Positions 1 to 8,885 of a DNA stretch of 39,577 nt are shown here, piece after piece. The stretch covers positions 1 to 39,577 of the forward strand of contig UQKE01000016.1 in the NCBI GenBank assembly GCA_900541555.1. The letters run 5' to 3'. A program made the translations under genes and the position numbers. The notes below the pieces were generated by a model that worked only from the letters and a program-made list of their open reading frames with translations, had not been told where the DNA came from and ran no database searches. Numbering within the stretch: the stretch's first letter is position 1; the number at the start of each line of letters is the position of its first letter. This DNA comes from an uncultured Porphyromonadaceae bacterium (GTDB lineage Bacteria > Bacteroidota > Bacteroidia > Bacteroidales > Muribaculaceae).

Positions 1-62
1 CGTTTCGGCAAAACAATTTCAAACAAGTTTGATTGTTTTGCGCTCAACTTTCACTATATTTG
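1..62 (+). repeat. Dispersed promoter-bearing repeat, copy 1
   Basis: This 62-bp stretch is the reverse complement of 19927-19988 with one mismatch (61/62). It contains an imperfect palindrome whose arms are GGCAAAACAA plus TCAAAC/GTTTGA and TTGTTTTGC, and it ends with the Bacteroidetes -7 box TATATTTG at 55-62. Similarity to the other copy stops one base after that box. The left edge may continue outside the window, since each complete unit of the other array is 76 bp. The arrangement suggests that the element delivers the promoter of the thiamine operon. Confidence 0.85.
33..62 (+). promoter_or_regulatory. Promoter of the thiamine operon
   Basis: TTG at 33-35, a 19-bp spacer and TATATTTG at 55-62 match the Bacteroidetes primary-sigma consensus (TTTG, 19-21 bp, TAnnTTTG). 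Transcription would start near 67-68, just upstream of the riboswitch aptamer. The -33 element lies within the palindrome of the repeat, so a protein bound there could influence initiation. Confidence 0.6.
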
Positions 63-67
63 CGGCA

Positions 68-145
68 AACAAAGGGGTGCCGAAAATTGGCTGAGATTAT
101 ACCCTCCGAACCTGATACGGGCAATGCCGGCGCAGGGATTGTAGC
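68..145 (+). ncRNA. TPP riboswitch (THI element)
   Basis: The conserved aptamer blocks are present in order: GGGGTGCC (74-81), GGCTGAGA (89-96), ACCC (101-104), GAACCTGAT (108-116) and the 3' block with AATGCCGGCGCAGGGA (123-138). These match the thiamine pyrophosphate aptamer, which binds TPP and lowers expression of thiamine genes. It sits between the repeat-borne promoter and thiD, the first gene of a thiamine operon. The expression platform appears translational and is listed separately. Confidence 0.95.
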
Positions 146-153
146 ATTCTCAA

Positions 154-205
154 TTTTCATAAGCCTTTTTGTTTTGCAAACAATTGTACGATGTGCTTAT
201 GAAAA
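154..205 (+). promoter_or_regulatory. Start-codon-sequestering hairpin of the TPP riboswitch
   Basis: TTTTCATAAGC at 154-164 is perfectly complementary to GCTTATGAAAA at 195-205, which contains the thiD start codon at 199-201. The loop holds a second hairpin, TTGTTT/AAACAA at 169-174 and 178-183. No intrinsic terminator is seen between aptamer and gene. The simplest reading is that TPP binding favours this hairpin and hides the ATG; the competing structure is not resolved by eye. Confidence 0.6.
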
Positions 206-1023
206 AATATCCAATCGTATTGACCATTGCCGGTTCAGATTCAAGCGGAGGCGCCGGCATCGAAGCCGACATTAAAACCATTTCGGCATTAGGCGCTTTT
301 GCGACAGCGGCAATTACGGCCGTCACGGCGCAAAACACAACCGGCGTTGCTGCCATCCAAGGAATCGAGCCTGAAATAGTGGGCAAACAAATTGATGCAG
401 TTTTCGACGACATGCGTCCGGATGCCGTCAAAATCGGGATGCTTCATTCGCGAGAAATCATTGAAACTGTTGCCAAAAGGCTTTCATTTTACAAGCCTGC
501 GCATGTTGTGCTCGATCCCGTCATGATTTCCACATCCGGAAACCGTCTGATCAATGAGAATGCCATAATTGCCCTAAAACAAAAACTATTCCCGCTTGCA
601 TCCCTTGTCACGCCTAATAAATTCGAAACGGAATTCCTATCCGGCATAGATTCGGCAGAGAACGGTTTTGTGCAAAAATCTGCAAACGAAATTATGAATA
701 TCGGCGCATGTGCTGTGTTGATAAAAGGCGGACATTTCTCGGATTCTTCTGTCACGGACTATCTATATGACGCAAATGGAAAAGAGTGGCAATTCCACGG
801 AACATACATCGACACTGCCAACACGCATGGGACAGGCTGCACGCTATCTTCGGCAATTGCCACCCGCTTAGCTTTTGGCGATTCACTTCCCGATGCCGTC
901 AAAAATGCCAAAATCTATTTGCAAAATGCGCTCCTGCATGGAAAGGATGTAAAAACAGGAAACGGGCATGGACCGTTAAATCATTTCTTTAACCCGCAAA
1001 AACTTCAAATTCAAACAAAATGA
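199..1023 (+). CDS. thiD: Hydroxymethylpyrimidine/phosphomethylpyrimidine kinase ThiD
   Basis: ThiD phosphorylates HMP and HMP-P to HMP-PP, the pyrimidine half of thiamine, in the cytoplasm. The 274-residue protein opens with the ribokinase-fold substrate segment [12 protein letters not shown] (about residues 9-20) and has the C-terminal nucleotide and anion-hole motif HGTGC near residues 210-214. Length is normal for the family. The start at 199 is chosen because the conserved [12 protein letters not shown] begins there; an upstream in-frame TTG at 169 would run through the riboswitch leader. Its TGA overlaps the ATG of thiS (ATGA at 1020-1023), so the two are probably translationally coupled. 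It is the first gene after the TPP riboswitch. Confidence 0.95.
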   Translation: MKKYPIVLTIAGSDSSGGAGIEADIKTISALGAFATAAITAVTAQNTTGVAAIQGIEPEIVGKQIDAVFDDMRPDAVKIGMLHSREIIETVAKRLSFYKPAHVVLDPVMISTSGNRLINENAIIALKQKLFPLASLVTPNKFETEFLSGIDSAENGFVQKSANEIMNIGACAVLIKGGHFSDSSVTDYLYDANGKEWQFHGTYIDTANTHGTGCTLSSAIATRLAFGDSLPDAVKNAKIYLQNALLHGKDVKTGNGHGPLNHFFNPQKLQIQTK

Positions 1024-1223
1024 TCACCGTCACCTACAACGACAAACCGATGCAAATCGACGACAACACAAGCGTTGCCGCATTTATCGACCTCATAAAC
1101 GTTGGCCAAAGCAATATGGCGATTGCCGTCAATGGCCAAGTCGTTCCTAAAAACGAAAGAACCTCAACTTTGCTAAACGACGGAGATTCAATATTGCTCA
1201 TCAAAGCTTTCTATGGAGGCTAA
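1020..1223 (+). CDS. thiS: Sulfur carrier protein ThiS
   Basis: A 67-residue ubiquitin-like protein ending in the diagnostic Gly-Gly (FYGG). In the pathway the C-terminal glycine is adenylated and converted to a thiocarboxylate, which donates sulfur to ThiG for thiazole formation. It overlaps thiD by 4 bp and is followed after 3 bp by the TenI/ThiE-like gene. The adenylating partner ThiF is not encoded within this window, so the activating enzyme must be elsewhere or supplied by a MoeB/HesA-type relative. Confidence 0.93.
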   Translation: MITVTYNDKPMQIDDNTSVAAFIDLINVGQSNMAIAVNGQVVPKNERTSTLLNDGDSILLIKAFYGG

Positions 1224-1226
1224 ACA

Positions 1227-1814
1227 ATGTCATTCAAATTGATTGCCATCACACGAGAAGTTGTCGAAATCGATGAAAGTTGCCGAATTTGCAATTTAAT
1301 CGATGCCGGATTCGACTATGTGCATATTCGAAAACCGGCATTGCAAAAAAACGAAATGCAGCAATTCATCGAATCTATCCCAACTCGCTATTACAATCGC
1401 TTGAAGCTGCACGACCATTTCGATCTGGCCGACAAATACGATTTAGCCGGCATTCATCTCAACAGCCGCAATCGCACTGCCCCGACAGGATTTCAAAAGC
1501 ATGTCAGCAAATCATGCCACGCTATCGAAGAGCTACGCGACATCGACCGATTCGAATATGTGTTCCTAAGCCCCATCTTCGACAGTATCTCAAAACAAGG
1601 ATACAAAGCACGATTTTCCAAAGATGAATTGGAAAATTCTTCCAATCTAATCTCCGAAAAAGTAATGGCCTTAGGCGGTGTCGCCGACAAACACATTCCC
1701 TATCTGCAAAAAATCGGATTCGGCGGATGCGCATTGCTTGGCTACTTGCCGTGGACCGACGACTATCTGTCGTTCGTACAAAAAATAAACTCTATCGTCA
1801 ACCATGTCAAATAA
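1227..1814 (+). CDS. TenI/ThiE-family protein (second thiamine-phosphate-synthase homologue)
   Basis: A 195-residue TIM-barrel protein of the ThiE/TenI superfamily. Visible family features are an early HIRKP segment, GIHLNSR in the middle, FLSPIFDSISKQGY and a C-terminal phosphate-loop region ALGGV...GFGGCALLGYLPW. It lacks the clean GLGP and DDH motifs seen in the neighbouring ThiE. That divergence and the presence of a typical thiE 6 bp downstream suggest a TenI-like role, such as aromatising the thiazole product of ThiG, rather than thiamine phosphate synthesis. Role assignment is inference; family membership is solid. It lies in the middle of the thi operon with very short spacers. Confidence 0.75.
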   Translation: MSFKLIAITREVVEIDESCRICNLIDAGFDYVHIRKPALQKNEMQQFIESIPTRYYNRLKLHDHFDLADKYDLAGIHLNSRNRTAPTGFQKHVSKSCHAIEELRDIDRFEYVFLSPIFDSISKQGYKARFSKDELENSSNLISEKVMALGGVADKHIPYLQKIGFGGCALLGYLPWTDDYLSFVQKINSIVNHVK

Positions 1815-1820
1815 ATTTTT

Positions 1821-2456
1821 ATGCTGCAATTCATAACACACCCAACCGAGAAAATGACCATTTTGGAAGAAATTGAAAAAGTGGTTGCAGGAGGTTGCAA
1901 ATGGGTGCAACTCCGAATGAAAGATGCTTCGCGGGAAGAAATCATAGCGACGGCCCGTAACGCGAAAGATATTTGCAAAGCACACGATTGCATTCTCGTC
2001 ATCGACGATCACGTCGACATCGCGAAAGAACTCGAACTCGATGGAGTGCATCTCGGAAAAAACGACATGCCTATCGAAGAAGCGCGCCGCTATCTTGGTG
2101 AAGAATACATAATCGGCGCAACTGCCAATACATTCGACGATATTCAAGCTGTCCGCCATGCCGATATCGACTATATCGGCTTAGGCCCATTCCGCCATAC
2201 CCTGACAAAAAAGAATTTAAGCCCGATTCTCGGACTTGAAGGATATAAAAACATTATTGCCGAGAAAACCGCATCCGACATCAATTTGCCCGTTGTCGCC
2301 ATAGGCGGAATTTCATACGACGACATTGAAGCGCTCATGGAAACCGGCATTAACGGAATCGCCGTGTCCGGAAGCATTTTAAACGCAACGGACATGACGG
2401 CTCAAACACAAAAAATGATAGCATTATTGGAAAAAATAATAGAAAAACGATACTGA
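1821..2456 (+). CDS. thiE: Thiamine phosphate synthase ThiE
   Basis: This 211-residue enzyme joins HMP-PP and thiazole phosphate to give thiamine phosphate and pyrophosphate. Motifs of the family are visible: WVQLRMKD (about residues 29-36), the acidic DDHVDIA stretch, [28 protein letters not shown] and the C-terminal phosphate site AIGGIS...GIAVSGSI. All key residues seem intact and the length is typical. It follows the TenI-like gene by 6 bp and precedes thiG by 1 bp, consistent with one mRNA. Confidence 0.93.
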   Translation: MLQFITHPTEKMTILEEIEKVVAGGCKWVQLRMKDASREEIIATARNAKDICKAHDCILVIDDHVDIAKELELDGVHLGKNDMPIEEARRYLGEEYIIGATANTFDDIQAVRHADIDYIGLGPFRHTLTKKNLSPILGLEGYKNIIAEKTASDINLPVVAIGGISYDDIEALMETGINGIAVSGSILNATDMTAQTQKMIALLEKIIEKRY

Positions 2457-2457
2457 T

Positions 2458-4949
<2,492 letters not shown>

Positions 4950-4951
4950 AC

Positions 4952-6061
4952 ATGTTTTCTGAAATTTTAGAAAAAATAGACTGGGACGAGACTACCCGCC
5001 GCATAGCCTCCAAAACAAACAACGACGTTATCCGCGCCCTTCGCAAAGAACGCCTCGAACCGGACGATTTCATGGCATTGATTTCTCCGGCAGCCGAGCC
5101 TCACCTCGAAGAAATGGCCCGTCTGTCGATGAAATACACGCAAGAGCGATTCGGCAAAACCATCAGCATGTACATACCGCTCTATTTGAGCAATGCTTGT
5201 ACAAATTTTTGCGTCTATTGCGGCTTCAACCACAACAACAATATCAAGCGCACCACGCTCTCCGACGAACAAATCGAGACGGAATGCAAAGCCATTCGCG
5301 CCTTGGGCCCGTTCGAAAATCTCCTAATCGTCACCGGCGAACATCCGGCAGTGGCAGGCGTCGATTATTTGGAGAACGCGCTAAAAATCGCCCGCCCGTA
5401 TTTCAACAACCTTTCGATAGAAGTGATGCCGCTCAAAGCGGAAGACTACTACCGGCTGACAAAATCGGGACTGAACGGCGTAGTATGTTTCCAAGAAACG
5501 TACCACAAAGCCCGCTACAATGTGTACCACCCCAAAGGCATGAAATCCATCTTCGAATGGAGGCTCAACGGCTTCGACCGCATGGGTCAAGCCGGAGTGC
5601 ATAAAATCGGCATGGGCGTGCTTATCGGGCTGGAAGATTGGCGAACCGACGTGACAATGATGGCATACCATTTGCGCTATCTGCAAAAACACTATTGGAA
5701 AACGCGATATTCTGTCAATTTCCCGCGCATGCGCCCTTCCGAAAGCGGATTCCAACCAAACGTGACCATGTCCGATAAAGAGTTGGCGCAACTCACATTC
5801 GCTTTCCGGATCTTCGACCACGATGTCGACATTTCATATTCAACGCGGGAAAATCCGATATTCCGCGCCCACATGATGAAACTCGGCGTAACGTCGATGA
5901 GCGCGGGAAGCAAAACAGAACCGGGCGGATATGCCAGCACCCCCGAAGCATTGGAGCAGTTCCACGTCAGCGACGAACGGTCGCCCAAAGCCGTGACAGA
6001 AGAAATCAAACAGCTCGGATACGAAGCAGTTTGGAAAGATTGGGACAAAATTTTCGATTGA
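4952..6061 (+). CDS. thiH: 2-iminoacetate synthase (tyrosine lyase) ThiH
   Basis: ThiH is a radical-SAM enzyme that cleaves tyrosine to dehydroglycine and p-cresol, feeding ThiG; aerobes often use the oxidase ThiO instead, so its presence fits an anaerobe. The 369-residue protein carries the radical-SAM motif C-x3-C-x2-C (Cys83, Cys87, Cys90 in ACTNFCVYCGF) after an N-terminal helical region. The start at 4952, 2 bp after the thiC stop, is preferred over an upstream in-frame start inside thiC because MFSEIL is the family-like beginning. It is the last gene of the operon and is followed by a strong hairpin. Confidence 0.95.
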   Translation: MFSEILEKIDWDETTRRIASKTNNDVIRALRKERLEPDDFMALISPAAEPHLEEMARLSMKYTQERFGKTISMYIPLYLSNACTNFCVYCGFNHNNNIKRTTLSDEQIETECKAIRALGPFENLLIVTGEHPAVAGVDYLENALKIARPYFNNLSIEVMPLKAEDYYRLTKSGLNGVVCFQETYHKARYNVYHPKGMKSIFEWRLNGFDRMGQAGVHKIGMGVLIGLEDWRTDVTMMAYHLRYLQKHYWKTRYSVNFPRMRPSESGFQPNVTMSDKELAQLTFAFRIFDHDVDISYSTRENPIFRAHMMKLGVTSMSAGSKTEPGGYASTPEALEQFHVSDERSPKAVTEEIKQLGYEAVWKDWDKIFD

Positions 6062-6085
6062 GCCAATCAATCGGCATCAATCTCA

Positions 6086-6137
6086 GAGCGGCAAAGGCAT
6101 TCTGAATCATACAGCCTTTGCCGCTCTTGTTATATTT
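6086..6137 (+). terminator. Intrinsic terminator of the thiamine operon
   Basis: A perfect 13-bp stem, GAGCGGCAAAGGC (6086-6098) and GCCTTTGCCGCTC (6114-6126), with a 15-nt loop, followed by a T-rich tract (TTGTTATATTTTT). It lies 24 bp after thiH. Confidence 0.9.
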
Positions 6138-6167
6138 TTCTTGAAAGCACATTGCCAACGATTTAAT

Positions 6168-6198
6168 TTTGATTCGTAAAGAAAAAGTTGTATTTTTG
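6168..6198 (+). promoter_or_regulatory. Strong Bacteroidetes promoter before the structured RNA
   Basis: TTTG at 6168-6171, exactly 19 bp of spacer, then TATTTTTG at 6191-6198, a full match to the TTTG/TAnnTTTG consensus. The predicted start is near 6203. No gene begins for another 310 bp, so the first product is an untranslated RNA. Confidence 0.75.
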
Positions 6199-6202
6199 TA
6201 TC

Positions 6203-6463
6203 GGTTACGGAAACTGCCGCAGAGGCGGATATTTGCGCAACCTGCATATTTTAGAAGGTGTTATTGATATCATTTTCTGTTCTCAAACTTCGCAACTTTG
6301 AAACAGCAGGAAAATGGTGGCAATAGCACCCATATAGTTGGTGTATATCTCCCTTGACAGTGGAATATATACGGACGAGTGTGGGGCTATTGTTTTATTC
6401 CTGCTGTGGTAGCGAAGACCCGAGAACAGAATAGAACAAATACAATCCCCACACCTTTTTTTT
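6203..6463 (+). ncRNA. Long-hairpin structured RNA, 6S-like (possibly Bacteroidales-1 type)
   Basis: Between a consensus promoter and a T8 tract (6456-6463) the sequence folds as one long interrupted rod. Paired blocks, outside to inside: AAGGTGT 6255-6261 with ACACCTT 6451-6457; ATTG 6263-6266 with CAAT 6443-6446; TTCTGTTCTC 6275-6284 with GAGAACAGAA 6422-6431; CTTCGC 6288-6293 with GCGAAG 6412-6417; CAGCAGGAA 6304-6312 with TTCCTGCTG 6398-6406; CAATAGC 6321-6327 with GCTATTG 6386-6392; GTATAT 6343-6348 with ATATAC 6367-6372. An internal bubble (10 nt and 5 nt) separates the lower and upper arms, recalling 6S RNA, which mimics an open promoter for RNA polymerase. A short GC hairpin precedes the rod near 6217-6228. 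Alternatively it is a leader or attenuator of the downstream nuclease gene. The RNA structure is well supported; the family name is inference. Confidence 0.6.
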
Positions 6464-6516
6464 AGATGTATTAATGCTCTGGCTCGGGGATTGGCAGGCA
6501 AAAAATACAAACTAAA

Positions 6517-7068
6517 ATGGACAGAAAACCATTATTAATGGATGCCGATGGCTACGGCAACAAAGAAGCCATGATGGACTATGTGATGACTTGGACATTG
6601 AAGCATGCGGCAGAAAAGTTTGAGAACGAAAAGCCGATACTCAACAAGTATTGCCGTGAAGTATTGTTCCACTTGCTCGGAATCAACGATTTCAAAAAAA
6701 TCAAAGTGAAAGAAGTGACAACCCGCCTGCAACGTTTCGGCGCTGACGTGACGGCAGAAATCACGCTTGAAAACGAAGCGGAGGAAAGCCGCTATGCCCT
6801 GCTGATTGAAGACAAAGCCTATACGTCGTTGCACGACGACCAATTGGCTCGCTACAAGAAGATTTTTGAGGAGTACTACAATGGCAGCAACTATGAGTTG
6901 CGCTATGCCGTAGTGGTTTTGCCCGACACAATGCCTGAGGCTACGAAAGAAGAAAGCAAGCGCAACGGGTTCGAGCCATTTTGTTTGGGCGACCTGCCGT
7001 TGAGCGACTGGCAGGAAGAATCTGAAAGCGATCTGTTCAACGAATTTTGGCTTCGCTACTGGGGATAG
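6517..7068 (+). CDS. PD-(D/E)XK nuclease superfamily protein
   Basis: A 183-residue protein with the restriction-like active-site pattern: Asp77 in FGADVTAEITL, then Glu98-x-Lys100 in LLIEDKAY on the next strand, and Gln109 two turns later (DDQLARYK). This pattern fits the small PD-(D/E)XK families common in Bacteroidetes; the substrate is unknown. The C-terminus is acidic and tryptophan-rich (DWQEESESDLFNEFWLRYWG). It starts 53 bp after the T-tract of the structured RNA and has no partner gene beside it. It could be a stand-alone defence or repair nuclease. Superfamily is likely; function is not assigned. Confidence 0.65.
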   Translation: MDRKPLLMDADGYGNKEAMMDYVMTWTLKHAAEKFENEKPILNKYCREVLFHLLGINDFKKIKVKEVTTRLQRFGADVTAEITLENEAEESRYALLIEDKAYTSLHDDQLARYKKIFEEYYNGSNYELRYAVVVLPDTMPEATKEESKRNGFEPFCLGDLPLSDWQEESESDLFNEFWLRYWG

Positions 7069-7096
7069 GAAAAATGTCGTTTTTTAGTAATTGACC

Positions 7097-7134
7097 CATT
7101 GATATCCGCTATACTTTTTTAGCGGATATCAATG
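7097..7134 (+). promoter_or_regulatory. Perfect 15-bp inverted repeat between nuclease and lipoprotein genes
   Basis: CATTGATATCCGCTA (7097-7111) and TAGCGGATATCAATG (7120-7134) are exact reverse complements around an 8-base T-rich loop. It ends 14 bp before the lipoprotein ATG. The T-run is in the loop and not after the stem, so it is not a textbook terminator on either strand. It may be a protein-binding site, a leader hairpin controlling translation of the next gene, or an unusual 3' end for the nuclease mRNA. Confidence 0.6.
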
Positions 7135-7148
7135 TAAATGAATAAAAT

Positions 7149-7844
7149 ATGAAAACAATAATTCATTTGGCATTGTTATGCATGGCAATGTTGATGTCGC
7201 AATCATGCGGAGGAGCGAGTCATAAAAACTCCGATTCTGAAACCGATTTAGAAAGCTTATCAAACATTAGTTTTAAAACAATCCCCCCTATATGGATGGA
7301 TTCTCATACAGGCAAATGGGAAATTAATCGTATATGGGAGATTATTGTATGCGATGATTCCGGAACGTCAATAATGTACGATAAGAAAATGGCTGCAAGC
7401 TACGATTCCCTTGCGTTTGCTTTCTTTTATGCAACAAATGTTGCAAAATTATATTCTATTTACAACAGTTACAAGTGGGAAAAGTCAACTTTTAATAGCA
7501 GAGCTGAGGCTCTCAATAAATGGGAGAGTGATTTTGCCCCCGAAATAGATCCGTATTTGTCACTATGCCTGAATTTGCCTATTGCTGCTACTGACGATAC
7601 GTGCCCGTCGAATATTCGGGATTATTTCAATGAGCTATATTATGAATATAAAGATGAAGACATGATTTTGCACGTTCCACCATATGCATATGATAAAACA
7701 TCATTCGATTTCTACTATACAGACCGAAGGTACCAAATAAACAATGGTTATGTACATTCACCGAATATATTCATTAGTGGGTATGATGGTGAAGATTTTC
7801 CGGAGTATCACGGAGCATTGTCTATACTTTTAGCTGATCCATAG
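7149..7844 (+). CDS. Hypothetical lipoprotein
   Basis: A 231-residue protein with a type II signal peptide: Lys2, a hydrophobic stretch, then the lipobox-like SQSC with Cys at about residue 20, followed by a polar, acidic linker (SDSETDLES). It is predicted to be a lipid-anchored envelope protein. I do not recognise the mature domain, which is rich in Tyr, Asp and aromatic residues. Codon use and composition are more AT-rich than the thi genes, which may indicate transfer. It is a single gene between a perfect inverted repeat and a terminator shared with tRNA-fMet. Confidence 0.7.
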   Translation: MKTIIHLALLCMAMLMSQSCGGASHKNSDSETDLESLSNISFKTIPPIWMDSHTGKWEINRIWEIIVCDDSGTSIMYDKKMAASYDSLAFAFFYATNVAKLYSIYNSYKWEKSTFNSRAEALNKWESDFAPEIDPYLSLCLNLPIAATDDTCPSNIRDYFNELYYEYKDEDMILHVPPYAYDKTSFDFYYTDRRYQINNGYVHSPNIFISGYDGEDFPEYHGALSILLADP

Positions 7845-7884
7845 CATCAACTATTAAGCAAATATTTTTTATACCCATGAAAGC

Positions 7885-7917
7885 AAATAAGCCGCTGGCA
7901 TTTCCAACGGCTTATTT
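7885..7917. terminator. Bidirectional terminator between lipoprotein gene and tRNA-fMet
   Basis: AAATAAGCCG (7885-7894) pairs exactly with CGGCTTATTT (7908-7917) across a 13-nt loop, with A/T-rich flanks on both sides. It can end transcription of the lipoprotein gene on the plus strand and of the tRNA on the minus strand. Confidence 0.75.
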
Positions 7918-7922
7918 CTTTG

Positions 7923-7994
<72 letters not shown>

Positions 7995-8007
7995 ATGTTT
8001 ACGTCTG

Positions 8008-8038
8008 CAAAGGTACAACATTTTGCCGCCGGATGCAA
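8008..8038 (-). promoter_or_regulatory. Promoter of tRNA-fMet
   Basis: On the minus strand TTG (8038-8036), a 20-bp spacer and TACCTTTG (8015-8008) match the Bacteroidetes consensus. The start would lie about 8-10 bp before the mature tRNA 5' end at 7994. Confidence 0.65.
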
Positions 8039-8151
8039 GCTTTTTATGAACTTTTTCCGACTTCGCGAAAAAAGCGCGGCAAAAACGCCACAAAAATGCC
8101 TCAAAGCCTTTCACCTTCGCAATCGTCATTACTTATTTTTCTCAATCAGTA

Positions 8152-8189
8152 TTGATTTATAAATCAAAATATTATGTATTGCACAATAC
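8152..8189. promoter_or_regulatory. Two palindromes upstream of the TetR gene
   Basis: TTGATTTATAAATCAA at 8152-8167 is a perfect 16-bp palindrome, and GTATTGCACAATAC at 8176-8189 has perfect 6-bp arms around CA. Both lie in the otherwise empty 307-bp gap between tRNA-fMet (7994) and the TetR gene (8302). They are plausible operators for a dimeric regulator. The rest of the gap shows only promoters. Confidence 0.45.
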
Positions 8190-8239
8190 TCCATATCCAT
8201 TTTCGCCGACTTTTTAGCGCTCATTCATATTCCGTTTTA

Positions 8240-8271
8240 TTTGTGACACTGAAATTATATGCGTAATTTCG
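8240..8271 (+). promoter_or_regulatory. Promoter with embedded inverted repeat before tetR-fabH-fabG
   Basis: TTTG at 8240-8243, 20 bp, then TAATTTCG at 8264-8271 (one mismatch to TAnnTTTG). The inverted repeat GAAATTATATGCGTAATTTC (8251-8270, 7-bp arms) covers the -7 box and spacer, the position expected for a repressor operator. Autoregulation by the TetR protein is inferred. Confidence 0.5.
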
Positions 8272-8301
8272 CACATTATTTTAAGGTTTGTGCAATCACC
8301 T

Positions 8302-8880
8302 ATGTTGAAGACAAGAAATAAGCTAATAGACATTGCCCGTCAGCTTTTTGCCCACAAAGGCATCGAAAACACCACGATGAACGACATCGCCATAGCGGCA
8401 AAAAAAGGCAGACGCACCATCTACACTTATTTTAAGAACAAACGCGACATCTACAATGCCGTCATCGAATCGGAAAGCGGAATTGTGCTGAAACGTTTGA
8501 GCGAAATTGTCGACTTGCCCCTTCCTGCGGACCAAAAATTAATGGAATTTATCTTCCAGCGATTCGATGCGATGAAAGATTTGGTATATCGGAACGGATC
8601 TCTGCGAGCCGATTTCTTTCGGGATGTCAGGAAAGTGGAAAGAGCAAGAAAAACCACCAGCCCCAAAGAGATAAAAATGCTCGAAAGCATCCTGCGCGAA
8701 GGCGTGGAGTCGGGAATCTTCAGAATCAAGCACACCGACAAAATGGCCATGGTCATGCTTCTCTGCCTGCAAGGCCTCGACGTGCCCTACATCCGCGACA
8801 ATTTCAAAGAAATTGGAATCGAAAAAGACAAACTGAGAGAATATTTATACGACTTTATATTATACGGTATTAAACAATAA
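8302..8880 (+). CDS. TetR/AcrR-family transcriptional regulator
   Basis: A 192-residue repressor-type protein. The N-terminal helix-turn-helix is clear: IDIARQLFAHKGIENTTMND (about 8-27) and IAIAAKKGRRTIYTYFKNKR, followed by a divergent ligand-binding and dimer domain. The start at 8302 (MLKTRNKL) is preferred to an upstream GTG at 8290. It is 5 bp ahead of a ketoacyl-ACP synthase III gene and shares an operon with it and a FabG-like reductase. It probably senses a lipid or acyl-CoA and controls this operon; palindromes upstream are candidate operators. Confidence 0.88.
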   Translation: MLKTRNKLIDIARQLFAHKGIENTTMNDIAIAAKKGRRTIYTYFKNKRDIYNAVIESESGIVLKRLSEIVDLPLPADQKLMEFIFQRFDAMKDLVYRNGSLRADFFRDVRKVERARKTTSPKEIKMLESILREGVESGIFRIKHTDKMAMVMLLCLQGLDVPYIRDNFKEIGIEKDKLREYLYDFILYGIKQ

Positions 8881-8885
8881 AATTT

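Noticed and set aside
33..275. 80-codon plus-strand reading through the riboswitch
   Set aside because: It starts at a TTG inside the promoter repeat and crosses the aptamer and thiD start; the first ten residues match the spurious N-terminal extension of the methyltransferase only because of the repeat.
6283..6510. 75-codon minus-strand reading opposite the structured RNA
   Set aside because: It is antisense to the paired blocks of the RNA, has no promoter or convincing start, and its composition follows from the RNA structure.
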